Positions 11,147 through 24,500 of a stretch of 64,000 nucleotides of DNA are shown here, piece by piece. Each line of letters begins with the position of its first letter. Position 1 is the stretch's first letter. Below the pieces are notes generated by a model, which had not been told where the DNA came from, searched no databases, and was given only the letters and a program-made list of their open reading frames with translations. The position numbers were made by a program, and so were the translations under genes. Origin of the DNA: Pseudeuparius sepicola (lineage: Eukaryota > Arthropoda > Insecta > Coleoptera > Anthribidae); assembly GCA_963920635.1 (NCBI GenBank), contig OY987308.1, positions 996,225-1,060,224 of the forward strand, given 5' to 3'.

Positions 11147-13114
11147 TTGGGGAGGGTCCCCCCTACAACCCATACAACGCCGAAACATTTGCCAGGCCGT
11201 AGGAAATAAACTACAGGCGAAAAACCGTCAAAACTCTGTATATCCCGGACAAAAAAAAATCGCCATTTCTTTATGATTCGATGTGCGCCAACGGCGCCTT
11301 GTAAAAACTGTTGGGGAGGGTCCCCCCTACAACCCATACAACGCCGAAACATTTGCCAGGCCGTAGGAAAAACACGACAGGCGAAAAACCGTCAAAACTC
11401 TGTATATCCCGGACAAAAAAAAATCGCCATTTCTTTATGATTCGATGTGCGCCAACGGCGCCTTGTAAAAACTGTTGGGGAGGGTCCCCCCTACAACCCA
11501 TACAACGCCGAAACATTTGCCAGGCCGTAGGAAAAACACGACAGGCGAAAAACTGTCAAAAATCTGTATATCCCGGACAAAAAAAAATCGCCATTTCTTT
11601 ATGATTCGATGTGCGCCAACGGCGCCTTGTAAAAACTGTTGGGGAGGGTCCCCCCTACAACCCATACAACGCCGAAACATTTGCCAGGCCGTAGGAAAAA
11701 CACGTCAGGCGAAAAACTGTCAAAACTCTGTATATCCCGGACAAAAAAAAATCGCCATTTCTTTATGATTCGATGTGCGCCAACGGCGCCTTGTAAAAAC
11801 TGTTGGAGAGGGTCTCCCCCACACCCCATACAACGCCGAAACATTTGCCAGGCCGTAGGAAAAACACGTCAGGCGAAAAACTGTCAAAACTCTGTATATC
11901 CCGGACAAAAAAAAATCGCCATTTCTTTATGATTCGATGTGCGCCAACGGCGCCTTGTAAAAACTGTTGGGGAGGGTCCCCCCTACAACCCATACAACGC
12001 CGAAACATTTGCCAGGCCGTAGGAAAAACACGTCAGGCGAAAAACTGTCAAAACTCTGTATATCCCGGACAAAAAAAAATCGCCATTTCTTTATGATTCG
12101 ATGTGCGCCAACGGCGCCTTGTAAAAACTGTTGGGGAGGGTCCCCCCTACAACCCATACAACGCCGAAACATTTGCCAGGCCGTAGGAAATAAACTACAG
12201 GCGAAAAACCGTCAAAACTCTGTATATCCCGGACAAAAAAAAATCGCCATTTCTTTATGATTCGATGTGCGCCAACGGCGCCTTGTAAAAACTGTTGGGG
12301 AGGGTCCCCCCTACAACCCATACAACGCCGAAACATTTGCCAGGCCGTAGGAAAAACACGACAGGCGAAAAACCGTCAAAACTCTGTATATCCCGGACAA
12401 AAAAAAATCGCCATTTCTTTATGATTCGATGTGCGCCAACGGCGCCTTGTAAAAACTGTTGGGGAGGGTCCCCCCTACAACCCATACAACGCCGAAACAT
12501 TTGCCAGGCCGTAGGAAAAACACGACAGGCGAAAAACTGTCAAAAATCTGTATATCCCGGACAAAAAAAAATCGCCATTTCTTTATGATTCGATGTGCGC
12601 CAACGGCGCCTTGTAAAAACTGTTGGGGAGGGTCCCCCCTACAACCCATACAACGCCGAAACATTTGCCAGGCCGTAGGAAAAACACGTCAGGCGAAAAA
12701 CTGTCAAAACTCTGTATATCCCGGACAAAAAAAAATCGCCATTTCTTTATGATTCGATGTGCGCCAACGGCGCCTTGTAAAAACTGTTGGAGAGGGTCTC
12801 CCCCACACCCCATACAACGCCGAAACATTTGCCAGGCCGTAGGAAAAACACGTCAGGCGAAAAACTGTCAAAACTCTGTATATCCCGGACAAAAAAAAAT
12901 CGCCATTTCTTTATGATTCGATGTGCGCCAACGGCGCCTTGTAAAAACTGTTGGGGAGGGTCCCCCCTACAACCCATACAACGCCGAAACATTTGCCAGG
13001 CCGTAGGAAAAACACGTCAGGCGAAAAACTGTCAAAACTCTGTATATCCCGGACAAAAAAAAATCGCCATTTCTTTATGATTCGATGTGCGCCAACGGCG
13101 CCTTGTAAAAACTG
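11147..13114 (+). repeat. Doubled six-monomer higher-order repeat (2 x 984 bp)
   Basis: Two consecutive identical 984-bp units, 11,147-12,130 and 12,131-13,114, each of type order gK, gAc, gAx, gT, aT, gT. The pair of A monomers with C at 71 and with A at 79 is otherwise rare, which makes the register unambiguous. A further gK monomer follows at 13,115, but the next monomer has T at 71, so the array of units stops at two. Higher-order repeats of this sort arise by amplification of a multi-monomer block. Confidence 0.9.
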
Positions 13115-13934
13115 TTGGGGAGGGTCCCCCCTACAACCCATACAACGCCGAAACATTTGCCAGGCCGTAGGAAATAAACTACAGGCGAAAAACCGTCAAA
13201 ACTCTGTATATCCCGGACAAAAAAAAATCGCCATTTCTTTATGATTCGATGTGCGCCAACGGCGCCTTGTAAAAACTGTTGGGGAGGGTCCCCCCTACAA
13301 CCCATACAACGCCGAAACATTTGCCAGGCCGTAGGAAAAACACGACAGGCGAAAAACTGTCAAAACTCTGTATATCCCGGACAAAAAAAAATCGCCATTT
13401 CTTTATGATTCGATGTGCGCCAACGGCGCCTTGTAAAAACTGTTGGAGAGGGTCTCCCCCACACCCCATACAACGCCGAAACATTTGCCAGGCCGTAGGA
13501 AATAAACTACAGGCGAAAAACCGTCAAAAATCTGTATATCCCGGACAAAAAAAAATCGCCATTTCTTTATGATTCGATGTGCGCCAACGGCGCCTTGTAA
13601 AAACTGTTGGGGAGGGTCCCCCCTACAACCCATACAACGCCGAAACATTTGCCAGGCCGTAGGAAATAAACTACAGGCGAAAAACCGTCAAAACTCTGTA
13701 TATCCCGGACAAAAAAAAATCGCCATTTCTTTATGATTCGATGTGCGCCAACGGCGCCTTGTAAAAACTGTTGGGGAGGGTCCCCCCTACAACCCATACA
13801 ACGCCGAAACATTTGCCAGGCCGTAGGAAAAACACGACAGGCGAAAAACTGTCAAAACTCTGTATATCCCGGACAAAAAAAAATCGCCATTTCTTTATGA
13901 TTCGATGTGCGCCAACGGCGCCTTGTAAAAACTG

Positions 13935-14918
13935 TTGGGGAGGGTCCCCCCTACAACCCATATAACGCCGAAACATTTGCCAGGCCGTAGGAAAAACACG
14001 ACAGGCGAAAAACTGTCAAAACTCTGTATATCCCGGACAAAAAAAAATCGCCATTTCTTTATGATTCGATGTGCGCCAACGGCGCCTTGTAAAAACTGTT
14101 GGAGAGGGTCTCCCCCACACCCCATACAACGCCGAAACATTTGCCAGGCCGTAGGAAATAAACTACAGGCGAAAAACCGTCAAAAATCTGTATATCCCGG
14201 ACAAAAAAAAATCGCCATTTCTTTATGATTCGATGTGCGCCAACGGCGCCTTGTAAAAACTGTTGGGGAGGGTCCCCCCTACAACCCATACAACGCCGAA
14301 ACATTTGCCAGGCCGTAGGAAAAACACGACAGGCGAAAAACTGTCAAAACTCTGTATATCCCGGACAAAAAAAAATCGCCATTTCTTTATGATTCGATGT
14401 GCGCCAACGGCGCCTTGTAAAAACTGTTGGAGAGGGTCTCCCCCACACCCCATACAACGCCGAAACATTTGCCAGGCCGTAGGAAATAAACTACAGGCGA
14501 AAAACCGTCAAAAATCTGTATATCCCGGACAAAAAAAAATCGCCATTTCTTTATGATTCGATGTGCGCCAACGGCGCCTTGTAAAAACTGTTGGGGAGGG
14601 TCCCCCCTACAACCCATACAACGCCGAAACATTTGCCAGGCCGTAGGAAAAACACGACAGGCGAAAAACTGTCAAAACTCTGTATATCCCGGACAAAAAA
14701 AAATCGCCATTTCTTTATGATTCGATGTGCGCCAACGGCGCCTTGTAAAAACTGTTGGAGAGGGTCTCCCTCACACCCCATACAACGCCGAAACATTTGC
14801 CAGGCCGTAGGAAATAAACTACAGGCGAAAAACCGTCAAAAATCTGTATATCCCGGACAAAAAAAAATCGCCATTTCTTTATGATTCGATGTGCGCCAAC
14901 GGCGCCTTGTAAAAACTG
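13935..14918 (+). repeat. Dimeric higher-order repeat, 3 x 328 bp
   Basis: Alternation of gA and aKx monomers three times in a row (13,935, 14,263, 14,591). It is followed by gA, aA, aKx and then one more gA-aKx dimer at 15,411-15,738, so the dimer pattern extends with one interruption to 15,738. The first unit has CATATAAC (13,963) and the third has CTCAC (14,771), private marks that postdate the amplification. Confidence 0.85.
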
Positions 14919-16946
14919 TTGGGGAGGGTCCCCCCTACAACCCATACAACGCCGAAACATTTGCCAGGCCGTAGGAAAAACACGACAGGCGAAAAACTGT
15001 CAAAACTCTGTATATCCCGGACAAAAAAAAATCGCCATTTCTTTATGATTCGATGTGCGCCAACGGCGCCTTGTAAAAACTGTTGGAGAGGGTCTCCCCC
15101 ACACCCCATACAACGCCGAAACATTTGCCAGGCCGTAGGAAAAACACGACAGGCGAAAAACTGTCAAAACTCTGTATATCCCGGACAAAAAAAAATCGCC
15201 ATTTCTTTATGATTCGATGTGCGCCAACGGCGCCTTGTAAAAACTGTTGGAGAGGGTCTCCCCCACACCCCATACAACGCCGAAACATTTGCCAGGCCGT
15301 AGGAAATAAACTACAGGCGAAAAACCGTCAAAAATCTGTATATCCCGGACAAAAAAAAATCGCCATTTCTTTATGATTCGATGTGCGCCAACGGCGCCTT
15401 GTAAAAACTGTTGGGGAGGGTCCCCCCTACAACCCATACAACGCCGAAACATTTGCCAGGCCGTAGGAAAAACACGACAGGCGAAAAACTGTCAAAACTC
15501 TGTATATCCCGGACAAAAAAAAATCGCCATTTCTTTATGATTCGATGTGCGCCAACGGCGCCTTGTAAAAACTGTTGGAGAGGGTCTCCCCCACACCCCA
15601 TACAACGCCGAAACATTTGCCAGGCCGTAGGAAATAAACTACAGGCGAAAAACCGTCAAAAATCTGTATATCCCGGACAAAAAAAAATCGCCATTTCTTT
15701 ATGATTCGATGTGCGCCAACGGCGCCTTGTAAAAACTGTTGGGGAGGGTCCCCCCTACAACCCATACAACGCCGAAACATTTGCCAGGCCGTAGGAAATA
15801 AACTACAGGCGAAAAACCGTCAAAACTCTGTATATCCCGGACAAAAAAAAATCGCCATTTCTTTATGATTCGATGTGCGCCAACGGCGCCTTGTAAAAAC
15901 TGTTGGGGAGGGTCCCCCCTACAACCCATACAACGCCGAAACATTTGCCAGGCCGTAGGAAAAACACGTCAGGCGAAAAACTGTCAAAACTCTGTATATC
16001 CCGGACAAAAAAAAATCGCCATTTCTTTATGATTCGATGTGCGCCAACGGCGCCTTGTAAAAACTATTGGAGAGGGTCTCCCCCACACCCCATACAACGC
16101 CGAAACATTTGCCAGGCCGTAGGAAAAACACGACAGGCGAAAAACTGTCAAAACTCTGTATATCCCGGACAAAAAAAAATCGCCATTTCTTTATGATTCG
16201 ATGTGCGCCAACGGCGCCTTGTAAAAACTGTTGGGGAGGGTCCCCCCTACAACCCATACAACGCCGAAACATTTGCCAGGCCGTAGGAAAAACACGTCAG
16301 GCGAAAAACTGTCAAAACTCTGTATATCCCGGACAAAAAAAAATCGCCATTTCTTTATGATTCGATGTGCGCCAACGGCGCCTTGTAAAAACTGTTGGGG
16401 AGGGTCCCCCCTACAACCCATACAACGCCGAAACATTTGCCAGGCCGTAGGAAAAACACGTCAGGCGAAAAACTGTCAAAACTCTGTATATCCCGGACAA
16501 AAAAAAATCGCCATTTCTTTATGATTCGATGTGCGCCAACGGCGCCTTGTAAAAACTGTTGGGGAGGGTCCCCCCTACAACCCATACAACGCCGAAACAT
16601 TTGCCAGGCCGTAGGAAATAAACTACAGGCGAAAAACCGTCAAAACTCTGTATATCCCGGACAAAAAAAAATCGCCATTTCTTTATGATTCGATGTGCGC
16701 CAACGGCGCCTTGTAAAAACTGTTGGGGAGGGTCCCCCCTACAACCCATACAACGCCGAAACATTTGCCAGGCCGTAGGAAAAACACGACAGGCGAAAAA
16801 CCGTCAAAACTCTGTATATCCCGGACAAAAAAAAATCGCCATTTCTTTATGATTCGATGTGCGCCAACGGCGCCTTGTAAAAACTGTTGGGGAGGGTCCC
16901 CCCTACAACCCATACAACGCCGAAACATTTGCCAGGCCGTAGGAAA

Positions 16947-18535
16947 TAAACTACAGGCGAAAAACTGTCAAAACTCTGTATATCCCGGACAAAAAAAAAT
17001 CGCCATTTCTTTATGATTCGATGTGCGCCAACGGCGCCTTGTAAAAACTGTTGGAGAGGGTCTCCCCCACACCCCATACAACGCCGAAACATTTGCCAGG
17101 CCGTAGGAAATAAACTACAGGCGAAAAACCGTCAAAAATCTGTATATCCCGGACAAAAAAAAATCGCCATTTCTTTATGATTCGATGTGCGCCAACGGCG
17201 CCTTGTAAAAACTGTTGGGGAGGGTCCCCCCTACAACCCATACAACGCCGAAACATTTGCCAGGCCGTAGGAAATAAACTACAGGCGAAAAACCGTCAAA
17301 ACTCTGTATATCCCGGACAAAAAAAAATCGCCATTTCTTTATGATTCGATGTGCGCCAACGGCGCCTTGTAAAAACTGTTGGGGAGGGTCCCCCCTACAA
17401 CCCATACAACGCCGAAACATTTGCCAGGCCGTAGGAAAAACACGACAGGCGAAAAACTGTCAAAACTCTGTATATCCCGGACAAAAAAAAATCGCCATTT
17501 CTTTATGATTCGATGTGCGCCAACGGCGCCTTGTAAAAACTGTTGGGGAGGGTCTCCCCCACACCCCATACAACGCCGAAACATTTGCCAGGCCGTAGGA
17601 AAAACACGACAGGCGAAAAACTGTCAAAACTCTGTATATCCCGGACAAAAAAAAATCGCCATTTCTTTATGATTCGATGTGCGCCAACGGCGCCTTGTAA
17701 AAACTATTGGAGAGGGTCTCCCCCACACCCCATACAACGCCGAAACATTTGCCAGGCCGTAGGAAAAACACGACAGGCGAAAAACTGTCAAAACTCTGTA
17801 TATCCCGGACAAAAAAAAATCGCCATTTCTTTATGATTCGATGTGCGCCAACGGCGCCTTGTAAAAACTGTTGGAGAGGGTCTCCCCCACACCCCATACA
17901 ACGCCGAAACATTTGCCAGGCCGTAGGAAATAAACTACAGGCGAAAAACCGTCAAAACTCTGTATATCCCGGACAAAAAAAAATCGCCATTTCTTTATGA
18001 TTCGATGTGCGCCAACGGCGCCTTGTAAAAACTGTTGGGGAGGGTCTCCCCCACACCCCATACAACGCCGAAACATTTGCCAGGCCGTAGGAAAAACACG
18101 ACAGGCGAAAAACTGTCAAAACTCTGTATATCCCGGACAAAAAAAAATCGCCATTTCTTTATGATTCGATGTGCGCCAACGGCGCCTTGTAAAAACTGTT
18201 GGAGAGGGTCTCCCCCACACCCCATACAACGCCGAAACATTTGCCAGGCCGTAGGAAATAAACTACAGGCGAAAAACTGTCAAAACTCTGTATATCCCGG
18301 ACAAAAAAAAATCGCCATTTCTTTATGATTCGATGTGCGCCAACGGCGCCTTGTAAAAACTGTTGGAGAGGGTCTCCCCCACACCCCATACAACGCCGAA
18401 ACATTTGCCAGGCCGTAGGAAATAAACTACAGGCGAAAAACCGTCAAAACTCTGTATATCCCGGACAAAAAAAAATCGCCATTTCTTTATGATTCGATGT
18501 GCGCCAACGGCGTCTTGTAAAAACTGTTGGGGAGG
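16947..18535 (+). repeat. Link segment between the duplicated copies
   Basis: Monomer order here is (g)Kt, aKx, gK, gA, wA, iA, aK, wA, aKt, aK. It holds the only 'w' monomers before 40 kb. The run gK, gA, wA, iA, aK, wA (17,215-18,198) matches 44,603-45,750 apart from one extra aKx there, so this link resembles the right-hand half of the window more than its neighbours. The last monomer ends with the GGCGTC variant (18,513), also seen at 10,805. Confidence 0.75.
17543..17706 (+). repeat. Exemplar recombinant monomer 'w' (type wA)
   Basis: Position 160 is G as in 'g', but 4, 9 and 13 are in the 'a' state, so the crossover lies between 160 and 4 across the hairpin. The inner stem pair becomes a G-T (wobble in RNA). 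I count thirteen such units, starting at 17,543, 18,035, 40,504, 45,095, 45,587, 48,211, 48,703, 54,441, 55,261, 55,425, 56,738, 57,230 and 63,133; eleven of them are beyond 40 kb. Confidence 0.85.
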
Positions 18536-21500
18536 GTCCCCCCTACAACCCATACAACGCCGAAACATTTGCCAGGCCGTAGGAAAAACACGTCAGGCGA
18601 AAAACTGTCAAAACTCTGTATATCCCGGACAAAAAAAAATCGCCATTTCTTTATGATTCGATGTGCGCCAACGGCGCCTTGTAAAAACTGTTGGGGAGGG
18701 TCCCCCCTACAACCCATACAACGCCGAAACATTTGCCAGGCCGTAGGAAAAACACGTCAGGCGAAAAACTGTCAAAACTCTGTATATCCCGGACAAAAAA
18801 AAATCGCCATTTCTTTATGATTCGATGTGCGCCAACGGCGCCTTGTAAAAACTGTTGGGGAGGGTCCCCCCTACAACCCATACAACGCCGAAACATTTGC
18901 CAGGCCGTAGGAAAAACACGTCAGGCGAAAAACTGTCAAAACTCTGTATATCCCGGACAAAAAAAAATCGCCATTTCTTTATGATTCGATGTGCGCCAAC
19001 GGCGCCTTGTAAAAACTGTTGGAGAGGGTCTCCCCCACACCCCATACAACGCCGAAACATTTGCCAGGCCGTAGGAAATAAACTACAGGCGAAAAACTGT
19101 CAAAACTCTGTATATCCCGGACAAAAAAAAATCGCCATTTCTTTATGATTCGATGTGCGCCAACGGCGCCTTGTAAAAACTGTTGGAGAGGGTCTCCCCC
19201 ACACCCCATACAACGCCGAAACATTTGCCAGGCCGTAGGAAAAACACGTCAGGCGAAAAACTGTCAAAACTCTGTATATCCCGGACAAAAAAAAATCGCC
19301 ATTTCTTTATGATTCGATGTGCGCCAACGGCGCCTTGTAAAAACTGTTGGGGAGGGTCCCCCCTACAACCCATACAACGCCGAAACATTTGCCAGGCCGT
19401 AGGAAAAACACGTCAGGCGAAAAACTGTCAAAACTCTGTATATCCCGGACAAAAAAAAATCGCCATTTCTTTATGATTCGATGTGCGCCAACGGCGCCTT
19501 GTAAAAACTGTTGGGGAGGGTCCCCCCTACAACCCATACAACGCCGAAACATTTGCCAGGCCGTAGGAAAAACACGACAGGCGAAAAACTGTCAAAACTC
19601 TGTATATCCCGGACAAAAAAAAATCGCCATTTCTTTATGATTCGATGTGCGCCAACGGCGCCTTGTAAAAACTGTTGGGGAGGGTCCCCCCTACAACCCA
19701 TACAACGCCGAAACATTTGCCAGGCCGTAGGAAATAAACTACAGGCGAAAAACCGTCAAAACTCTGTATATCCCGGACAAAAAAAAATCGCCATTTCTTT
19801 ATGATTCGATGTGCGCCAACGGCGCCTTGTAAAAACTGTTGGGGAGGGTCCCCCCTACAACCCATACAACGCCGAAACATTTGCCAGGCCGTAGGAAATA
19901 AACTACAGGCGAAAAACCGTCAAAACTCTGTATATCCCGGACAAAAAAAAATCGCCATTTCTTTATGATTCGATGTGCGCCAACGGCGCCTTGTAAAAAC
20001 TGTTGGAGAGGGTCTCCCCCACACCCCATACAACGCCGAAACATTTGCCAGGCCGTAGGAAAAACACGTCAGGCGAAAAACTGTCAAAACTCTGTATATC
20101 CCGGACAAAAAAAAATCGCCATTTCTTTATGATTCGATGTGCGCCAACGGCGCCTTGTAAAAACTGTTGGGGAGGGTCCCCCCTACAACCCATACAACGC
20201 CGAAACATTTGCCAGGCCGTAGGAAAAACACGTCAGGCGAAAAACTGTCAAAACTCTGTATATCCCGGACAAAAAAAAATCGCCATTTCTTTATGATTCG
20301 ATGTGCGCCAACGGCGCCTTGTAAAAACTGTTGGGGAGGGTCCCCCCTACAACCCATACAACGCCGAAACATTTGCCAGGCCGTAGGAAAAACACGACAG
20401 GCGAAAAACTGTCAAAACTCTGTATATCCCGGACAAAAAAAAATCGCCATTTCTTTATGATTCGATGTGCGCCAACGGCGCCTTGTAAAAACTGTTGGGG
20501 AGGGTCCCCCCTACAACCCATACAACGCCGAAACATTTGCCAGGCCGTAGGAAAAACACGACAGGCGAAAAACTGTCAAAACTCTGTATATCCCGGACAA
20601 AAAAAAATCGCCATTTCTTTATGATTCGATGTGCGCCAACGGCGCCTTGTAAAAACTGTTGGGGAGGGTCCCCCCTACAACCCATACAACGCCGAAACAT
20701 TTGCCAGGCCGTAGGAAAAACACGTCAGGCGAAAAACTGTCAAAACTCTGTATATCCCGGACAAAAAAAAATCGCCATTTCTTTATGATTCGATGTGAGC
20801 CAACGGCGCCTTCTAAAAACTATTGGAGAGGGTCTCCCCCACACCCCATACAACGCCGAAACATTTGCCAGGCCGTAGGAAAAACACGACAGGCGAAAAA
20901 CTGTCAAAACTCTGTATATCCCGGACAAAAAAAAATCGCCATTTCTTTATGATTCGATGTGCGCCAACGGCGCCTTGTAAAAACTGTTGGAGAGGGTCTC
21001 CCCCACACCCCATACAACGCCGAAACATTTGCCAGGCCGTAGGAAATAAACTACAGGCGAAAAACCGTCAAAAATCTGTATATCCCGGACAAAAAAAAAT
21101 CGCCATTTCTTTATGATTCGATGTGCGCCAACGGCGCCTTGTAAAAACTATTGGAGAGGGTCTCCCCCACACCCCATACAACGCCGAAACATTTGCCAGG
21201 CCGTAGGAAATAAACTACAGGCGAAAAACCGTCAAAACTCTGTATATCCCGGACAAAAAAAAATCGCCATTTCTTTATGATTCGATGTGCGCCAACGGCG
21301 CCTTGTAAAAACTGTTGGGGAGGGTCCCCCCTACAACCCATACAACGCCGAAACATTTGCCAGGCCGTAGGAAAAACACGTCAGGCGAAAAACTGTCAAA
21401 ACTCTGTATATCCCGGACAAAAAAAAATCGCCATTTCTTTATGATTCGATGTGCGCCAACGGCGCCTTGTAAAAACTGTTGGGGAGGGTCCCCCCTACAA

Positions 21501-24500
21501 CCCATACAACGCCGAAACATTTGCCAGGCCGTAGGAAAAACACGACAGGCGAAAAACTGTCAAAACTCTGTATATCCCGGACAAAAAAAAATCGCCATTT
21601 CTTTATGATTCGATGTGCGCCAACGGCGCCTTGTAAAAACTGTTGGGGAGGGTCCCCCCTACAACCCATACAACGCCGAAACATTTGCCAGGCCGTAGGA
21701 AAAACACGACAGGCGAAAAACTGTCAAAACTCTGTATATCCCGGACAAAAAAAAATCGCCATTTCTTTATGATTCGATGTGCGCCAACGGCGCCTTGTAA
21801 AAACTGTTGGAGAGGGTCTCCCCCACACCCCATACAACGCCGAAACATTTGCCAGGCCGTAGGAAATAAACTACAGGCGAAAAACCGTCAAAAATCTGTA
21901 TATCCCGGACAAAAAAAAATCGCCATTTCTTTATGATTCGATGTGCGCCAACGGCGCCTTGTAAAAACTGTTGGGGAGGGTCCCCCCTACAACCCATACA
22001 ACGCCGAAACATTTGCCAGGCCGTAGGAAAAACACGACAGGCGAAAAACTGTCAAAACTCTGTATATCCCGGACAAAAAAAAATCGCCATTTCTTTATGA
22101 TTCGATGTGCGCCAACGGCGCCTTGTAAAAACTGTTGGGGAGGGTCCCCCCTACAACCCATACAACGCCGAAACATTTGCCAGGCCGTAGGAAAAACACG
22201 ACAGGCGAAAAACTGTCAAAACTCTGTATATCCCGGACAAAAAAAAATCGCCATTTCTTTATGATTCGATGTGCGCCAACGGCGCCTTGTAAAAACTGTT
22301 GGGAAGGGTCCCCCCTACAACCCATACAACGCCGAAACATTTGCCAGGCCGTAGGAAAAACACGTCAGGCGAAAAACTGTCAAAACTCTGTATATCCCGG
22401 ACAAAAAAAAATCGCCATTTCTTTATGATTCGATGTGCGCCAACGGCGCCTTGTAAAAACTGTTGGGGAGGGTCCCCCCTACAACCCATACAACGCCGAA
22501 ACATTTGCCAGGCCGTAGGAAAAACACGACAGGCGAAAAACTGTCAAAACTCTGTATATCCCGGACAAAAAAAAATCGCCATTTCTTTATGATTCGATGT
22601 GCGCCAACGGCGCCTTGTAAAAACTGTTGGAGAGGGTCTCCCCCACACCCCATACAACGCCGAAACATTTGCCAGGCCGTAGGAAATAAACTACAGGCGA
22701 AAAACCGTCAAAAATCTGTATATCCCGGACAAAAAAAAATCGCCATTTCTTTATGATTCGATGTGCGCCAACGGCGCCTTGTAAAAACTGTTGGAGAGGG
22801 TCTCCCCCACACCCCATACAACGCCGAAACATTTGCCAGGCCGTAGGAAATAAACTACAGGCGAAAAACCGTCAAAACTCTGTATATCCCGGACAAAAAA
22901 AAATCGCCATTTCTTTATGATTCGATGTGCGCCAACGGCGCCTTGTAAAAACTGTTGGAGAGGGTCTCCCCCACACCCCATACAACGCCGAAACATTTGC
23001 CAGGCCGTAGGAAATAAACTACAGGCGAAAAACCGTCAAAAATCTGTATATCCCGGACAAAAAAAAATCGCCATTTCTTTATGATTCGATGTGCGCCAAC
23101 GGCGCCTTGTAAAAACTATTGGAGAGGGTCTCCCCCACACCCCATACAACGCCGAAACATTTGCCAGGCCGTAGGAAATAAACTACAGGCGAAAAACCGT
23201 CAAAACTCTGTATATCCCGGACAAAAAAAAATCGCCATTTCTTTATGATTCGATGTGCGCCAACGGCGCCTTGTAAAAACTGTTGGGGAGGGTCCCCCCT
23301 ACAACCCATACAACGCCGAAACATTTGCCAGGCCGTAGGAAATAAACTACAGGCGAAAAACCGTCAAAACTCTGTATATCCCGGACAAAAAAAAATCGCC
23401 ATTTCTTTATGATTCGATGTGCGCCAACGGCGCCTTGTAAAAACTGTTGGGGAGGGTCCCCCCTACAACCCATACAACGCCGAAACATTTGCCAGGCCGT
23501 AGGAAAAACACGTCAGGCGAAAAACTGTCAAAACTCTGTATATCCCGGACAAAAAAAAATCGCCATTTCTTTATGATTCGATGTGCGCCAACGGCGCCTT
23601 GTAAAAACTGTTGGGGAGGGTCCCCCCTACAACCCATACAACGCCGAAACATTTGCCAGGCCGTAGGAAAAACACGTCAGGCGAAAAACTGTCAAAACTC
23701 TGTATATCCCGGACAAAAAAAAATCGCCATTTCTTTATGATTCGATGTGCGCCAACGGCGCCTTGTAAAAACTGTTGGGGAGGGTCCCCCCTACAACCCA
23801 TACAACGCCGAAACATTTGCCAGGCCGTAGGAAAAACACGACAGGCGAAAAACTGTCAAAACTCTGTATATCCCGGACAAAAAAAAATCGCCATTTCTTT
23901 ATGATTCGATGTGCGCCAACGGCGCCTTGTAAAAACTGTTGGGGAGGGTCCCCCCTACAACCCATACAACGCCGAAACATTTGCCAGGCCGTAGGAAATA
24001 AACTACAGGCGAAAAACCGTCAAAACTCTGTATATCCCGGACAAAAAAAAATCGCCATTTCTTTATGATTCGATGTGCGCCAACGGCGCCTTGTAAAAAC
24101 TGTTGGAGAGGGTCTCCCCCACACCCCATACAACGCCGAAACATTTGCCAGGCCGTAGGAAATAAACTACAGGCGAAAAACCGTCAAAACTCTGTATATC
24201 CCGGACAAAAAAAAATCGCCATTTCTTTATGATTCGATGTGCGCCAACGGCGCCTTGTAAAAACTGTTGGAGAGGGTCTCCCCCACACCCCATACAACGC
24301 CGAAACATTTGCCAGGCCGTAGGAAAAACACGTCAGGCGAAAAACTGTCAAAACTCTGTATATCCCGGACAAAAAAAAATCGCCATTTCTTTATGATTCG
24401 ATGTGCGCCAACGGCGCCTTGTAAAAACTGTTGGGGAGGGTCCCCCCTACAACCCATACAACGCCGAAACATTTGCCAGGCCGTAGGAAATAAACTACAG

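Larger units (their letters stand above)
1..16946 (+). repeat. Segmental duplication, copy 1 (left end outside window)
   Basis: The order of monomer types and private variants matches 18,536-35,315 monomer by monomer. Shared private markers include the TTCTA variant (2,278/20,813), G to A at 161 (3,769/22,304), the reciprocal recombinant (6,717/25,087), position 72 G to A (7,946/26,315), the ATGGGG variant (8,686/27,055), the loop change at 10,172/28,541, A to G at 11,095/29,464, CATATAAC at 13,963/32,332 and CTCAC at 14,771/33,140. The match stops at 16,947, where this copy carries a K allele and the other carries A. Since copy 1 begins at the window edge, the duplicated unit may be longer. 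Confidence 0.93.
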
